A stretch of 64,000 nucleotides of DNA from Pholiota molesta (GCA_014925825.1 JACGCK010000210.1:1-64000), one strand, 5' to 3'. Shown: positions 22,691 through 35,608, counted from the stretch's first letter. Numbers and translations: made by a program. The notes: generated by a model from the letters alone, not told the origin.

Positions 22691-24039
22691 GATGATGAAG
22701 TTGGAAGGAATGATGAGGAGTGGATGATGTCCCAGAATATTCCACTGAATAGATCGTCATGTTCTTGAGCTCGATAGAACCGGAGAGTCGAGGTGAATAC
22801 AAATCCGAAGCCTCCAGGAGGGACCTGCCATGGTTGCCAAGAGCGAACTTAGTCTCAGATCAGAGCACTGAAATGAGACATATGGTCCAGTTCACTCAAA
22901 TTTCGTTTGTTTGGCCTGCGCAGGGGCTTATTCGACGCGGCCTGCGTAGCCTAACACGCCGCAAAAATTTGCTAAGGGATCGGATGTCTGGTTCTTGAGA
23001 AACGGCCAAATCTTCGCTCTAGTGATAGAGATGGAGGGAAAGGAGGAAGATGGGCCCCCCAGAGTGTTCCACTGGTCAAAACAGGGTGAGCTGGGTGTCG
23101 TTAGAACCGGACAAAGAAGGAAAAGTCGAATCCCGAAGCAGAATAGGGCTAGAGGCGATGGAAGCCAAAAGAGAACGAAATTTCGGACCAGAGGTCCAAA
23201 ATAGACAAAAGTGCACTCCTCATCGAGAATTCCAAAGATTCGCTCGAGCAGGGGCTTGAAAAATGCGCCCTGCGCGGCCCAGCACAGCGCAAAAAGCCGC
23301 GAAGCAACCGCAGGTCCGGTTCTTGAGTTATAGTCCAATATGCATTGAAGGTACTGATCAAGGGGGAGGAAGAGGTAATGGGCCCCCCAGAATGATCTAC
23401 TGCATAGAATTGGACGTTCTTGCACTCGTTAAAACCGGGCGAGCAAGGCGAGCTCGAATCCAAAAGGATATTGCGAGTCCATGAGCTGGTTGCTGAGATC
23501 GAGCGAAATTTCTGGACAGAGCTCCGAAATGGGCCAAGGAATTTTACTTGTCCAAATAGCCATCGTTCTCCACATTCAAGGGCTCAAAAAAAGCGGCTTG
23601 AGGAGTAGAAACAAACACAAAAATAACCGACAGGTTCTGAAGAGCTGATCTGGATATATTGCCCAATCTCTGCCCAAGGTAGAAAGTATGGGACAGGGAG
23701 AAGGAGATCAGGCATCTCGGAACATTCTACTGTATAGAATTCGACGTTCTTGAGCTCGTTAGAACCGTATGAATGAGTCGAGCTCGAATCCAAAAAGAGC
23801 TAACGAATTGAAGCAGTAGTTGTTGAGATCCGGAATGAAGTGACTCTAGAGAGCCCAAATGACTGAAAGGGCAGAAGTCGGTTGAATGTCGCTCGTTCTC
23901 GTCGCGCAGGGCATCGTTAGATGCGTATAAGCGAGCTCTTGAGGCCTCAAAAAACCGCGGGTCAATCTGAGCAGTTTTCACAGAGATATGAGACAATCTC
24001 TGGTCATAGGATGATCAAGAGAGAGCCAGTGTAGATGGC

Positions 24040-25990
24040 AAAGTCCCAGGATGATCTACTGCTCGGAATCTAATGATCTTGGCTCATTAAAACGGGACGG
24101 ATGAGTAGATCTCGAATCCAAATCCGTTTATGAGTAGACTCCGCGGTTGATGAGAATGAATTGATGTCTCATCAGGAGGCTGAGATGACTGTAAAGTCAT
24201 AGCTCGGGCGATACACAACGGTTTGGAACGTTCAAGGGCGCTTTCGAACGAGGCGAACAAGGGCTTTCCAGCGCAAAAAACCGCGTAATGATAGACTAAG
24301 CGGTTGAGGAGATATGGCCCAACTCTGCTCAGAACAGGAGCAATGGAGGAGCATGAGGACATGCCAGTATTTCGGAAGGTTCTCCTGTTGGAATGGGATG
24401 ATCTTGGGCTCGATAGAACCGGACGGATGAAGCGAGCTCGAATCCGAAGAGATCACCCAGATACGGGCAGTTGTTGATGAGAACGAATTTGGTTTCACAT
24501 CAGGAGACCAAAATGTCTCAAAGGCCATACCTCGCTTGGAAATCGCTTGCTAGACACGCGCAGGGCCTCGTTGGAAACGCCTTGACAAGCGCGACGGAGC
24601 GCAAAAACCCGCGCGACAATCCGTGGACTGGTTGAGGAGAAGCGGATGAATCTCTGTCCTCAGAGTAGGAACAGCAGGGGAGGAGGACATCGAAGATTTG
24701 GAGACATCGTCCGCTCGGAATTCGATGATCTTGAGCTCGCCAGAACTCGACGGATGAGCTGAGCTCGAATCCGAAGAGACCTTGAGTATCCGAGGTCTGG
24801 AAGGCGAGAACGAATGGATTTCGTCTCAAGACATCGAAATGTCTCATTTGTGTCTCATCATCCGCTTCTCACTCAAAAGTGGAACATTTGGGGCGATTAA
24901 AGGCGCATTTGATATCGATTTAACAAGCTCCACAAGCAGCAAAAAAATGCTTGATAATCCATGGAACAACTGAGGAGAAACAGATGAATCTCTGTTCTTA
25001 GACCAGGAACAGAGGAGCATGAGGACATGCAGAGATTTCGGAAGCTTCTGTGCTCGGAATTCAACGATCTTGGGCTCAAAGAACCGGGCGAATGAGACGA
25101 GCTCGAATTCAAAGAGATCATAATTGTCCGAGGTCAGGAAGGCGAGAACGAATTGATTTCTCTCAAGACATTGAAATGTCTCATCATCCGCTTCTCACTC
25201 AAAAGTGGAGAATCTGAGGTGATTGAAGGCGCATTCGATATCGATTTGATAAGGCCCACAAGCAGCAAAAAACCGCTTGGCGATCCATGGAACGGTTGAG
25301 GAGAAACAGATGCATCTCTGTTCTTAGACCAGAAACAGAGGAGCATGAGAACATGCAGAGATTTCGGAGACTTCCTGGGCTCGGAATCCAACGATCTTGG
25401 TTTTGAAAGAACCAAACGGATGAGACGAGCTCGAATCCGAAAAGATCTTGATGGTCCGAGGGTTGGAAGGCGAGAACAATCGATTTCATCTCAGGACATC
25501 GAAATGTCTCAGCATCTGTTTCTCACTCAAGAGTGGAATGTTTGGGGTGATTAAAAGCGTATTCGATATTGTCTTGACAAGCTCCACAAGCTGCAAAAAA
25601 CCGCTTGGCGATCCATGGAACGGTTGAGGAGAAACAGATGAATCTCTGTTCTTAGACCAGGAACAGAGGAGCATGAGGACATGCAGAGATTTCGAAACTT
25701 CCTGTGCTCGGAATCCAACGATCTTGGGCTTGAAAGAGCCGGACGGATGAGACGAGCTCGAATCCGAAGAGATCTGGATGGTCCGATGTTTGGAAAGCGA
25801 GAACGAATCGATTTCGTCTCAGGACATCGAAATGTCTCATCATCTGTTTCTCACCCAAAATGGGTCGTTTGGGGCCTTCAAGGGCGCGTTTGATATCGCT
25901 TCGACGAGGGCTACAAGTCGCAAAAATCCGCTTGTCGATCCATGGAGTGGTTTGGGAGATATGGGGCCATCAATCCAACCAGTATCATCA
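24040..25990. repeat. Degenerate tandem repeat, period about 330 bp
   Basis: The blocks GATGAGACGAGCTCGAATCC, AGGCGAGAACGAATTGATTT-like, GACATCGAAATGTCTCATCA and AACAGAGGAGCATGAGGACA recur roughly every 330 bp between 24050 and 25990. There are about six diverged copies, and earlier sequence (22700-24000) shows more distant relatives. Confidence 0.75.
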
Positions 25991-26129
25991 TCTTCCCTCC
26001 AAATCATCATAAGTCCAATTCCAGAGGAACTCCTTGGCTGAAGAGCATTCCTAGGACCAGGGGGAAGGTGGAAAGGGGTGAAGGGCATAGCAAAAAGGTG
26101 AAGGGAGAGCATAAAAGGGTTTTGGGCCC

Positions 26130-26829
26130 AATGCAAGTAGGGACATATCCAAGCCAGCTGGCAGGAGAGTCAACCCAACCTGGATCAGAGAGGAACCTCA
26201 GACATGAGTAGGGACCATCACAGACAGTCAACCCAGATCCAAGGGGAGAAGGGAGGATGTAGAATCCAACCCAAGTAGGGACTACTCCATGCCAGCTAGC
26301 AGGAGAGTCAACCCAACCTGGATCAGAGAGGAACCTCAGACATGAGTAGGGACCATCACAGACAGTCAACCCAACCCAGATCCAAGGGGAGAAGGGAGGA
26401 TGTAGAATCCAACCCAAGTAGGGACTACTCCATGCCAGCTAGCAGGAGAGTCAACCCAACCTGGATCAGAGAGGAACCTCAGACATGAGTAGGGACCATC
26501 ACAGACAGTCAACCCAACCCAGATCCAAGGGGAGAAGGGAGGATGTAGAATCCAACCCAAGTAGGGACTACTCCATGCCAGCTAGCAGGAGAGTCAACCC
26601 AACCTGGATCAGAGAGGAACCTCAGACATGAGTAGGGACCATCACAGACAGTCAACCCAACCCAGATCCAAGGGGAGAAGGGAGGATGTAGAATCCAACC
26701 CAAGTAGGGACTACTCCATGCCAGCTAGCAGGAGAGTCAACCCAACCTGGATCAGAGAGGAACCTCAGACATGAGTAGGGACCATCACAGACAGTCAACC
26801 CAACCCAGATCCAAGGGGAGAAGGGAGGA
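26130..26829. repeat. 143-bp tandem repeat array, nearly five copies
   Basis: The unit containing CCATGCCAGCTAGCAGGAGA and GGACCATCACAGACAGTCAA repeats with a 143-bp period. The central copies are practically identical and the first is slightly diverged. Confidence 0.92.
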
Positions 26830-26877
26830 ATCCCAGGTCAGAGACCCTCTAGGTGAAGTCCGCGGTGCCCCCACCAT

Positions 26878-27302
26878 TGTGATGCCTAGGGTCTGCATCA
26901 GAGCGCTCGAGGGGACTTCGGAGAGGGTAGAAGACGAGGGATGAGATATGGATGTAACCCTATCCTAGGGAAGCAGTATATGGGTGCTCAGCCCGAACCA
27001 AGTGCGCTGTAAGGCAGCCGCCTATGCCGACATGTTACCCTTGACGGGGGTCAGGTAACCCATGACTGGGGCCGTGTTACCCAGGGCGGGGGTCCTATCA
27101 CCCAGGTCAGGGAGCGAGACAGCTGGTCATGGCTAGCAGGGTTGTAGATCCTCTACGAAGGTGTTGTGGTTCAGGTCAAAGGTTATATCATAAGGAGAGA
27201 GGCTGCATGGTGGCAACCTCAACTACAGGACATGTGACTATCATGTGACTACCATGTGATCTACAGTCCTCTGTACAAGTACCTAAGTATCCAGTCGTCA
27301 CA
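26878..27302 (-). repeat. LTR of the non-autonomous element (right)
   Basis: It is 425 bp and identical by eye to 21032-21456. Confidence 0.93.
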
Positions 27303-27941
27303 GACGAAGAGAAGGTTTATCCTTGGCGACCGGCTAGGTGTCCTGAAGCATTTATGGATCAATGGATTGAGAAGCGAAGGGCATACATTAATACAGGTAG
27401 ATGGAAAGTAACGAGCAGTAGGAATTCGGTGCCAATGATGTATATTCCCAAACCAAGTAAAAATGGGGAACCACCGAAGCTTCGCACTGTAATAGATCTG
27501 AGAGCGCGTAATGCGAACACTAAGAAGATGGCTAGTCCTTTGCCAGAAATCGAAGGTATCATGCGACGCGTGTCTTTGAAACCTTATCGGACGCTTCTGG
27601 ATATGAAAGACGCATACGAACAGACGCGCGTGGAACCTCGAGATGTGTGGAAAACAGTGTTTGCGACCCCAAATGGTAACATGGTTAGTAATGTACTCCA
27701 GATTGGTGACATTAATGCGCCGGCGACGCATCAGAGTTCCATGAATCATATCTTCTCGGAACATATAGGAAGATTTATGGACGTGTACTTGGACGACATT
27801 GTGATTTATTCGGACACTCTTAAGGAACACATTGAGCACGTAAAAATTGTATTGGATATATTGAAGAAGGAAAAGTTCTATTTGTCTGAAGGTAAACTTG
27901 AATTTATTGCCAACCGTGTTAAGATCCTTGGCCGAATCGTG
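27303..27941 (+). CDS. Gypsy pol, reverse transcriptase segment
   Basis: The frame resumes at the target duplication (DEEKVYPWRPARCPEAF). It contains the RT core with RTVIDLRARN, LLDMKDAYEQTRV (first catalytic Asp) and the active-site motif VYLDDIVIYSD. It ends at LGRIV, where the next insertion begins. The segment is uninterrupted by stops. It belongs to the same polyprotein as 17323-21026 and 32204-33834. Confidence 0.9.
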
Positions 27942-28599
27942 GCACCTGTAGCTGCTAATATTATACATGAAATCTGGGTAGTTACCCAAAGGTGAGCATT
28001 TATCCCTGGTGGTAGTTACCCAGAGGGGTCTTCAGAGCACGGGATTGGCTAGTTCTTGTAGGGGGGCCGGGAGGGTGGATCAGTGGCTTATGATGGAGCG
28101 GGTGATGGTATTTAATGCCGTGCATGCCGTGGGGGGTGGCGGGATGGGTCCCGACGGTCAGGGCACCGTGGATGGGGGCGGGCGCTGGGCGGGCGCTGGG
28201 GGCGCAGCCTAACATATGTAAACAATGCAGGATTTGATGCTCGGGGGGCCGCGCTCGCTGTAGGGCGGCATCGGGGGCGTTTTCGAGCGGGAAAAAAAGG
28301 CGGTATGTATATAAATAATGTACGGACCTAATGGACCTGTTTCCCCGCGTCGGGGAGGGCGGGAAGGGGTGGATTCAGCAGGGGCTTATGGATGACGCTC
28401 TATATTTAGCGGGCAATATCTAATTTTAGATTTATTAGCGCGGGCGCCTGCTCGCGTTTTCCGTCGCTTTTCCTCATTTTCCTTGCATTTTACATGATAT
28501 ATGATATCGATTTAATTAAAAGATGCTACTACAACACCAAATATACTAAATTTAAGGATAATAGACGGAAAGGCAGAGATAGGACGAGCAAACGCTCGC

Positions 28600-29260
28600 C
28601 CTCGCTTCGTAGTCGCGGTCCGCGCCATCCTCACCGTCGGTCGTCCGCCCTGCTCGTTGCTCGCCGTCCTTGCGCTGGGTCCGTCGTCCGTGGTCCGTCA
28701 CGCTCGCTGCTCGTCGCCTTGACCGTCGTTCGCGCTCGCTAGCCGTCCGCCGTGCTCGCTGGCCGCCGTTCGTGCTCGCTGCCCGTTTGTGGTGCTCGCT
28801 GGCCGCCGTTCATGCTGGCTGCCCGTTCATAGGGCTTGCTGGCCATCCGGTGTGCTGGCCGCCCGTTCGTGGTGCTCGCTAGCGGTCCGCGGTGCTCGCT
28901 AGCCGCCGTTCGTGCTGGCCGGCCGTCCGTGGAGCTCGCTAGCCGCCCTTTGTGCACGCTGGCCGTCGTGCTGGCTGGTCGTCCGCCGTCCTGGCTGGCC
29001 GCCGTCCGCGCTGACTGGTCGTGCGTCGCCCTCGTCGTCGTCCACCACGCTCGCCGCAGCGGTCGTCGTCGTTCATGCCGTCCGTTGTCCCTTATCCGTC
29101 ATGGCCGTCCGTTATCCGTCATGGCCGTCCGTTATCCGTCATGGCTGTCCGTTATCCGTCAAGGCCGTCCCTTATCCGTCAAGGCCGCCGGCCGTCATCC
29201 GCCCCGCTGTTAGCCCACCGTCCGTCGCACTCGCCAGCCATCGTGCTCGCCGGTGGCATG
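28600..29260. repeat. GC-rich minisatellite, left half of fold-back element
   Basis: Irregular repeats of CGTGCTCGCTGGCCGCCGTT-like and CCGTTATCCGTCATGGC units. The complement of the first type reappears at 30990-31300. Long open frames over this region are by-products of base composition. Confidence 0.8.
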
Positions 29261-29529
29261 GCCTGGCGGCTGCAGGCGCGAGGCGGGCCTGTACCCACCC
29301 GCATCTCCCTTCCGCCCGTCCGCCACCTAGCATGCATTCGGCGCCTCTCCCGTACACCTGCCCTCGCTCGCCGTCCGTCGTGGTTGCGCTGCTCGTCGAC
29401 CGCGGTGCTGCCCGTCATTCGTTGCGCTGCCCGTCGTTCGTTACGTGCGCTGCTCGTGTCCCCTGCCCGCTATCGGTGGTTGTCGCCGTCCTCGAGCGCA
29501 GTATGTCCGTGATACCGAGTGAAACCGCC

Positions 29530-29800
29530 GGCCTACATCCCTCGTTGGAGGGGAGAGGCGCATGGCGAGCAGAAGGTGGCAGCGAGAGCGGCCCACATCC
29601 CTCGTTGGAGGGGAGGGGTACGCGGTTGTTCGAGGCGACGGCGAGCAGTGGTGTCCAGAGGCGGCCCACATCCCTCGTTGGAGGGGAGGGCACACGGCGG
29701 GGGGTAGGCGGGGGCGCTGGAAGGCGACGGCGTTGCGTGTGCGTCAGCCCGCAGTAGGTGGTCCAGAGCCGGCCCACATCCCTCGTTGGAGGGGAGGGGC
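29530..29800 (+). repeat. Array of the CATCCCTCGTTGGAGGGG motif, four direct copies
   Basis: The motif occurs near 29537, 29598, 29670 and 29779. It is self-complementary (CCCTC...GAGGG around GTTG) and is followed each time by a GAGGGGCACACGGCG-like tail. Spacing is 60-110 bp. Confidence 0.85.
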
Positions 29801-30679
29801 ACACGGCGACCGCACGGAGGCAGCGAGAGCAAGGCGGTGGCGGGGAGAAGGCGGTGGCGAGGGGTGATGGTGGTGGTTGAAGAGCAAGATCAACCATTCA
29901 ACATGGTTGATCGCTACGCTCGGCGATTTCCGCGATGGACCCGATTGGCTGGAGACCCCGGCCCGGCACTTTCCAACTTCGTGCTCGTCGTTCACGGTGT
30001 CTCGGACGACCTCAATTCGAAGTCCATTGATAAAAATTAGTACCTAGTTATTATATAGTATCAATTTAAAAATGTTCTAACGTTCTCCGGTCTCAAAAAA
30101 CCACAATAATGACATGAGTCACTTTGAGGCAAGATGCGATTAAGAAATCTAACAGATAATTGACCGCTTTCCAGTGAAATGCATGGATGGGTGCAAAAAA
30201 TATATTTCTCATTAAGAAAACTGTTCTAAAATGTTATGTACACTATACATTACTTATTAGCAAAATTTATAGTCAAGTAGCTAATGAGCATCTGTCCCAA
30301 AAAAATCATCTTCATTGGAAGAGTTTGAGTGGGGATCCGTGAATCACCACGCAGGTATCGGAACAGTAGAAAATAATGCACCAAGGTCATATTTTCCACC
30401 CATTTTTTATTTAGGGTAGTACTACTGACTAGCTACTAATAAACATGTTAAATTCGCGATATCAAGGCCTACGGACATCGTAAACGACGTCCTCGACGAT
30501 GGTGAAAGCACCGGCATTGTGTTGCCGGCGCTTTCAAGCTCCGCTTAAATTTGAAATCAACCAACATTTGGTTGATATTCGTACTAGCACTCATCCATCC
30601 ACCACCTCCCTCGTCACATCGCCGCCCACTACCCACCCACCTCGTCCAATACCTACCCTCTGGACCACCACCCACCGCC

Positions 30680-30970
30680 GTGTGCTCCTCCCCTCCAACG
30701 AGGGATGTGAGCCGGCTCCTGGCTCGCCGATGACGATGACGCCCGCCGTGTGCCCCTCCCCTCCAACGAGGGATGTGGGCCGGCTATGTTCTTTGATACC
30801 GAGCGACGCCGCGGACTCGCGATCACCGCCCCCCGCACACAGACAACCGCCCCCGATCTGCTTTCCCCCGCCGCGTGCCTCTCCCCTCAAACGAGGGATG
30901 TAGGCTGGTTGTCCCGGTCTATACCAAGCAACACCACGGATGCGCCGGCGCACCCCCTCCAACGAGGGTT
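30680..30970 (-). repeat. Same motif array in inverted orientation, four copies
   Basis: CCCTCCAACGAGGGATGTG-type copies occur near 30692, 30752, 30885 and 30957. They mirror the left array across the AT-rich centre of the fold-back element. Confidence 0.85.
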
Positions 30971-32203
30971 GACAGCCAGCAACGACGACACAACGGAGGG
31001 TTAGCGAGGACGATGGACGGCCAACGGAGGGCCAGCGAGGACGACGGAGGGCCAACGGAGGGCCAGCGATGACGACGGAGGGCCAACGGAGGGCCAGCGA
31101 GCACGAACGGCGACCGCGAGCACACGGCAGCCAGCGGGCACGATGAGCTGCCAGCGAGCACGACGGACGGCAACGGCTACCAGCGGAGATGACGCCCGGT
31201 AAGGCCGGCAGCTAGCGAGGAGAACACGACTAGCGACGCCGACGGCCAGCGAGCAACAGCGGCCAACGAGGGGGACGCCTTGCGAGCCCGACGACGGCCA
31301 CGGACCACGACACCTCGCGGTCACGACGCCCAGCGAGGATGGTGGTTGGAGAGGACCCCACGAGACGACGTGGACCGGGCAGGCGCATGCGACAGGCGCC
31401 GAATGCATGCGACAGGCGGACTGGCGGAAGGGAGACGCGGGTGGGTGCAGACGAGAGGTGGGCGGGTGCAAGCGCGAGGCGAGCGGGTGCAGGCGACAGG
31501 CAGGTGCAGGCGCGAGGGAGAGGCACCCGTTGTCCTTCGCCTGTGCCATGCGCTATCCATATCGCCGGCTCTCCGTCTCTTCGATTAGCTTAGTATATTA
31601 TTTAGTAGAATTTTTAATCAATTATACTATAGAAAAAGGTCTAAAACGAAGGAAAAGTGAGAAAAGCAGGCCAGTAGACGCCCAGAAAATATAGCCGAGG
31701 ATATATAATTAGATACCGCATGCGCGGTTGTCTAAATTTAGGACGTCATCCATAAGTTCCCCGCTGAATCCATCCCATCCCGCCCTCCCCGACGCGGGGA
31801 AACAGGTCCATTAGGTCCGTACATTATTTATATACATACCGCTTTTTTTCCCGCTCGAAAACGCCCCCGACGCCGCCCTACAGCGAGCGCGGCCCCCCGA
31901 GCATCAAATCCTGCATTGTTTACATATGTTAGGCTGCGCCCCCAGCACCCGCCCAGCGCCCGCCCCCATCCATGGCGCCCTGACCGTCGGGACCCATCCC
32001 GCCACCCCCAACGGCATGCACGGCATTAAATACCATCACCCGCTCCATCATAAGCCACTGATCCACCCTCCCGGCCCCCCTACAAGAACTAGCCAATCCC
32101 GTGCTCTGAAGACCCCTCTGGGTAACTACCACCAGGGATAAATGCTCACCTCTGGGTAACTACCCAGATTGATATAGAAATATAGCGCTCATGGCTGATC
32201 GTG

Positions 32204-33834
32204 GACGACGACGGCATTCAGATGGATCCCCACAAGGTTGACAAGTTGATTAACTGGAAAGTGCCTACCAACCGCGATCTGCTGCGAGGTTTCCTTGGTG
32301 CGGCCGGATATTTGGCAGATGACATCAATCGCGTACGGATTCCGATGGGCGTTCTTCATACGCTTACGAGCGACGCGGTACCTTTCCGTTGGGATTTTAC
32401 GCATCAACGAGCGTTTGATCAAATTAAGGCATCAGCGAGTTCTTGTAAGGATCATCATAGGAGGCCAATTGATCATAGGAGGGGGGCTCCTCCGATTAAC
32501 TTAATTACAGATGGTTGTATTACTGGGATTGCTGGTGTGATTAGCCAGGGTGAAGACTGGAAAACAGCACCTGTAGCGGCATTTTACTCAGCGAAATTAA
32601 GTCCGGCACAACAGAATTATCCTGTTCATGAGATAGAGATGCTGGCTGGCTTGGAGACTATGATGAGATACAGGGATATATTATTAGGCGTCCATTTTAG
32701 GTGGTATACTGATCACAAAGGTTTGGTGACTATATTACAGCACCGCGATGTCTCTGGACGGAGGGCGCGCTGGCTGAAAAATATCAGTTTATTTGATTTC
32801 GAAGTAATTTATGTCCCGGGTACTGAGAATATCTTGAGTGATGCGCTATCGCGTATTTATTCTAATGATGCGCCGGGAACTGTGCGTGCGCCGTCAGAAT
32901 ATACAGAATATGACGATACAGTAGAATCCATGGAGTTGGCGTGCAACGTGGTAGCGGCGCCTGTGTTCGTTGGCTTGGAGGCTTGTGCAATGTCAGCTAC
33001 GAACTTTGTAGGTCGTAAATCTAAGAAAGCGCGTGAGCGCGAAGGCGCTGAAACTGGGCGCGCCAAAACTTTGGACGAGTTCGCTGCTCGCGTTAGGGAT
33101 TCGTTTACTTTAAAAGGCCCGGCGCCACCGGCGCCTAACGAGCGCTTGGTAATTCGCATCCCAGTGCGCATGCCGGTGGCGCAGAAAACTCCTGTGGCAA
33201 GTACTTCTGGGAGTAAGGACGCGGTTGACGCACCAGTTGAGGTTCCTGATGAAGAGGAGGATGAGGGTGCGGCTGCGCCGACTCTGGATTTGAATGGAGA
33301 GTTAGATAATATTAACATGAAGTCAGTAATCACAGGTCATTATCATGAAGACCCGCTGTTTAAGTCTGTGGTTGAGAGACCGTCAGCGCATAAGAATTTT
33401 GTTTATGACGATAAAGACGAGCTGTTGTACTTGTCCCAGGACGGCAAGAAGCTCCTGTGTATTCCTAATGTGTTCACTGGAGGGCGCGCCGTTCGCGAGA
33501 TCGTTATCTCCGAAGCCCATACTTTGTTGGCTCATTTAGGGTTTCGTAAGACATACGATTATCTTAGGGAGTTCGTCTGGTGGAAAACAATGAGTAGTGA
33601 TATTGAGAAGTTTTGTGAGACCTGTGTTACTTGTAGGCGTAGTAAATCTGGTAATCATAAGCCCTATGGGCTGTTGAATCCTTTGGAGGTTCAGAGTCGT
33701 CCTTGGGAAGCTATTGGCATTGATTTCGTAGGTCCTTTTCCAGAATCTCGAAATAGGGATGGTACTTTTGATTCCATTACGACTATTATTGACTTGTTTA
33801 TGAGTATGGTACACTTGGTGCCTAGTAGGACTAA
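32204..33834 (+). CDS. Gypsy pol, RNase H and integrase N-terminal segment
   Basis: The frame carries the end of the RT connection (WKVPTNRDLLRGFLGAAGYLADDI) and RNase H, with acidic residues in NLITDGC, YPVHEIEML and WYTDHKGL and the motif ENILSDALSRIYSNDAPGT. A variable linker follows, then the integrase HHCC zinc-binding domain (HTLLAHLGFRKTYDYL...CETCVTC) and the start of the catalytic core (GIDFVGPFPES). It stops at the Copia insertion within the core. Confidence 0.9.
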
Positions 33835-34230
33835 TAAAGTTACGAGCGCAGGTGAGTAACTCAGACGGACACGATGGAGTGTAACGGCTGTATTTCACCT
33901 AAAGTTACGAGCGCAGGTGAGTAACTACGGTGAATATTAGTCTAGGTTATTTAAGCATAGGAAACATGAATACTGACCTCAGACGGACACGATGGAGTGT
34001 AACGGCTGAGGTGCAGGGAAAATTGCACAGTGCGATATGCGCGCGCGCGGGAAGTTCCGCGCGCGGTGGCGTGCTACTGGCTAGTAGGTAGAAAATGGCA
34101 CGCAAGTGAGCGGCCCGGAATGCTGGGTCTAAGTAAGTAGATAAGGAATGGAGGGCGCGAAGATAGAGAAAGAAAGTAAAAGAAATAAAAGAAATATGTA
34201 TAGTGAGAGACATGCCGGTTTACACCAACA
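33835..34230 (-). repeat. Copia 3' LTR (396 bp)
   Basis: It differs from 41122-41517 at six positions by eye, all transitions inside CpG. A short module (AAAGTTACGAGCGCAGGTGA) is repeated within the LTR. Confidence 0.93.
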
Positions 34231-34255
34231 CTCCCCTAAGCTGGATGACTCTCTC

Positions 34256-35608
34256 TTAGTCAACTAGGCGAAGCGCGTGTACTTGATTTTCCGTTGCGAC
34301 TCGTGGTAGAGGTTTCGTGAGGATGTCGGCGAGGTTCTCAGCCGATGGAACGTGAATGACGCGGACGTCGCCTTCACTCACGCGCTCGCGGATATAATGG
34401 TATCGGATATGGATGTGTTTTGCTTTCTTGTGGCCCTTCTTGCTTTCCGTGAGTGCGATGGAGCCCGTATTATCGTTGTAGAGGACAGCTGGCGCCTCCT
34501 GCTCTAAGCCGGCTTCTCGCATGAATGAGTACATCCACACTGCCTGTTGGCACGCGCGGCTCATCGCCATATACTCCGCTTCCGTGGTTGATAGAGCGAC
34601 GGTTTCCTGTCGTTTCGAGCTCCAAGACACTGGCCCTCCCGCCATCATAAAGATATAGGCACCCGTAGATCGTCCTGTGTCGAGTAAATCTCCGGCGTAA
34701 TCCGCGTCGACGTAGCCGATTGGCTTGAGACTGTCTTGAGATCCTCGGTGGTACGTGAGCTTGTAATGAAGTGTTGCTTTGATATATGCAAGTACGTGCA
34801 TCAGCGCCTTCCAATGCGCCGGACCTGGATTTATTTGGAAACGAGCGAGTAGGTTGACGGCGAAGGATAAATCTGGTCGTGTCGTGACTTGAGCCCACAT
34901 TATGCTCCCCAAAACTTCACGGTAAGGTTTGTCGGTCATGAATGCCTTTTGCTCGTCGGTAATGGCGCAGTCGTCTAGGGTGAGTTCGATGCCGGATGGG
35001 AGCGGTGTGTGTTTCGGATTACAATCTGCCATTCCAAAACGTTTGAGGATCCTCTCGAAGTATGGGCATTGCGATAGCGTGATAGCGCCCGTCTTCGCGT
35101 CTCTCTGCATACTCATCCCGAGTATGAATCTTCCCTTGCTTTCCTCCTCCACTCTCTTAATCTCGTACGCTCCTTCTAGCTCCCCTATCGCCTTCATCTC
35201 TTCCTCTTTCGTTGTCGAGCCTCCGATTACGTCGTCCGTATACGTGACATTCAAAGTGTATTTTCCGTTGATAACGCGGTGTCGCACGCATGGGTCCGCA
35301 AGTGACTGGTAATATCCTAGTGCGTCGTAGGTGCCGGACAGCTCGTTCTCCCAATCGTGCGCGCCTGCCATCATGCCGTATACGGTTTTGTGAGCCCGGT
35401 AAACCAAACCCTCCTCCCCTGGCGTGACGAAACCGGGTGCTTGAGTGGTGTACACTTCAAACTTGTTGACGCTGTTGAGATACGCGGCGACGAAATCGAT
35501 CTGCCAGAGGTGTAGGCCGAGGTGAGCGATTATTGCGATGCACATCCGCATTGATTCCAGATGCGCGACTGACGCGTAGGTCTGATCAAAGTCCACGCCC
35601 GGAATCTG
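34256..35608 (-). pseudogene. Copia RT C-terminal part and RNase H
   Basis: The frame reads from IPGVDFDQTYASV through IDFVAAYLNS, the TDD catalytic motif (NVTYTDDVIGGS), GSIMWAQVTTRPDLSFAVNLL, GYVDADYAGD and the RNase H end ADILTKPLPR. The sequence is uninterrupted here. It is called a pseudogene because its 5' part is separated by the insertion at 35609-37704 and carries defects. Confidence 0.88.

Larger units (their letters stand above)
21032..27302 (-). mobile_element. Non-autonomous LTR retroelement (LARD-like) inserted in Gypsy pol
   Basis: Two 425-bp LTRs that look identical enclose about 5.4 kb with no coding capacity. The 5-bp target duplication is GACGA (21027-21031 and 27303-27307). 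On the minus strand the sequence before one LTR is the purine tract AAGTGGGGGGCAC and the sequence after the other is TGGTGGGGGCACC. These fit a polypurine tract and a primer-binding site, so the element probably lies on the minus strand. The interior is built of tandem repeats. Confidence 0.9.
27974..32167. mobile_element. Fold-back (long terminal inverted repeat) DNA element, non-coding
   Basis: The left end CTGGGTAGTTACCCA and the right end are inverted copies that continue for about 400 bp at high identity and to about 600 bp with divergence (27974-28590 and 31570-32167). The interior is also arranged as inverted halves: a GC-rich minisatellite, then a motif array, an AT-rich centre (29880-30600), the array inverted, and the minisatellite inverted. 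No transposase is seen. The flanks duplicate only AT, if anything. Confidence 0.8.
27942..32197. mobile_element. Outer insertion flanked by ATCGTG duplication
   Basis: Pol breaks after LGRIV and resumes with DDDGIQMDPHKVDKL. ATCGTG is present on both sides (27936-27941 and 32198-32203). Between the duplication and the fold-back element lie 32 bp on the left and 30 bp on the right that belong to neither. This suggests a tiny element that was itself the target of the fold-back element, or an atypical terminus of it. Confidence 0.55.

Noticed and set aside
26007..26703. Repeated minus-strand ORFs starting MGWILHPPFSPW
   Set aside because: They are the translation of the 143-bp tandem repeat, cut by stops each period.
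28494..31694. Many long open frames rich in Arg, Pro and Ala in the fold-back element
   Set aside because: They lie over GC-rich minisatellites and are open in several frames and on both strands. They show repeat-driven composition and no domain.
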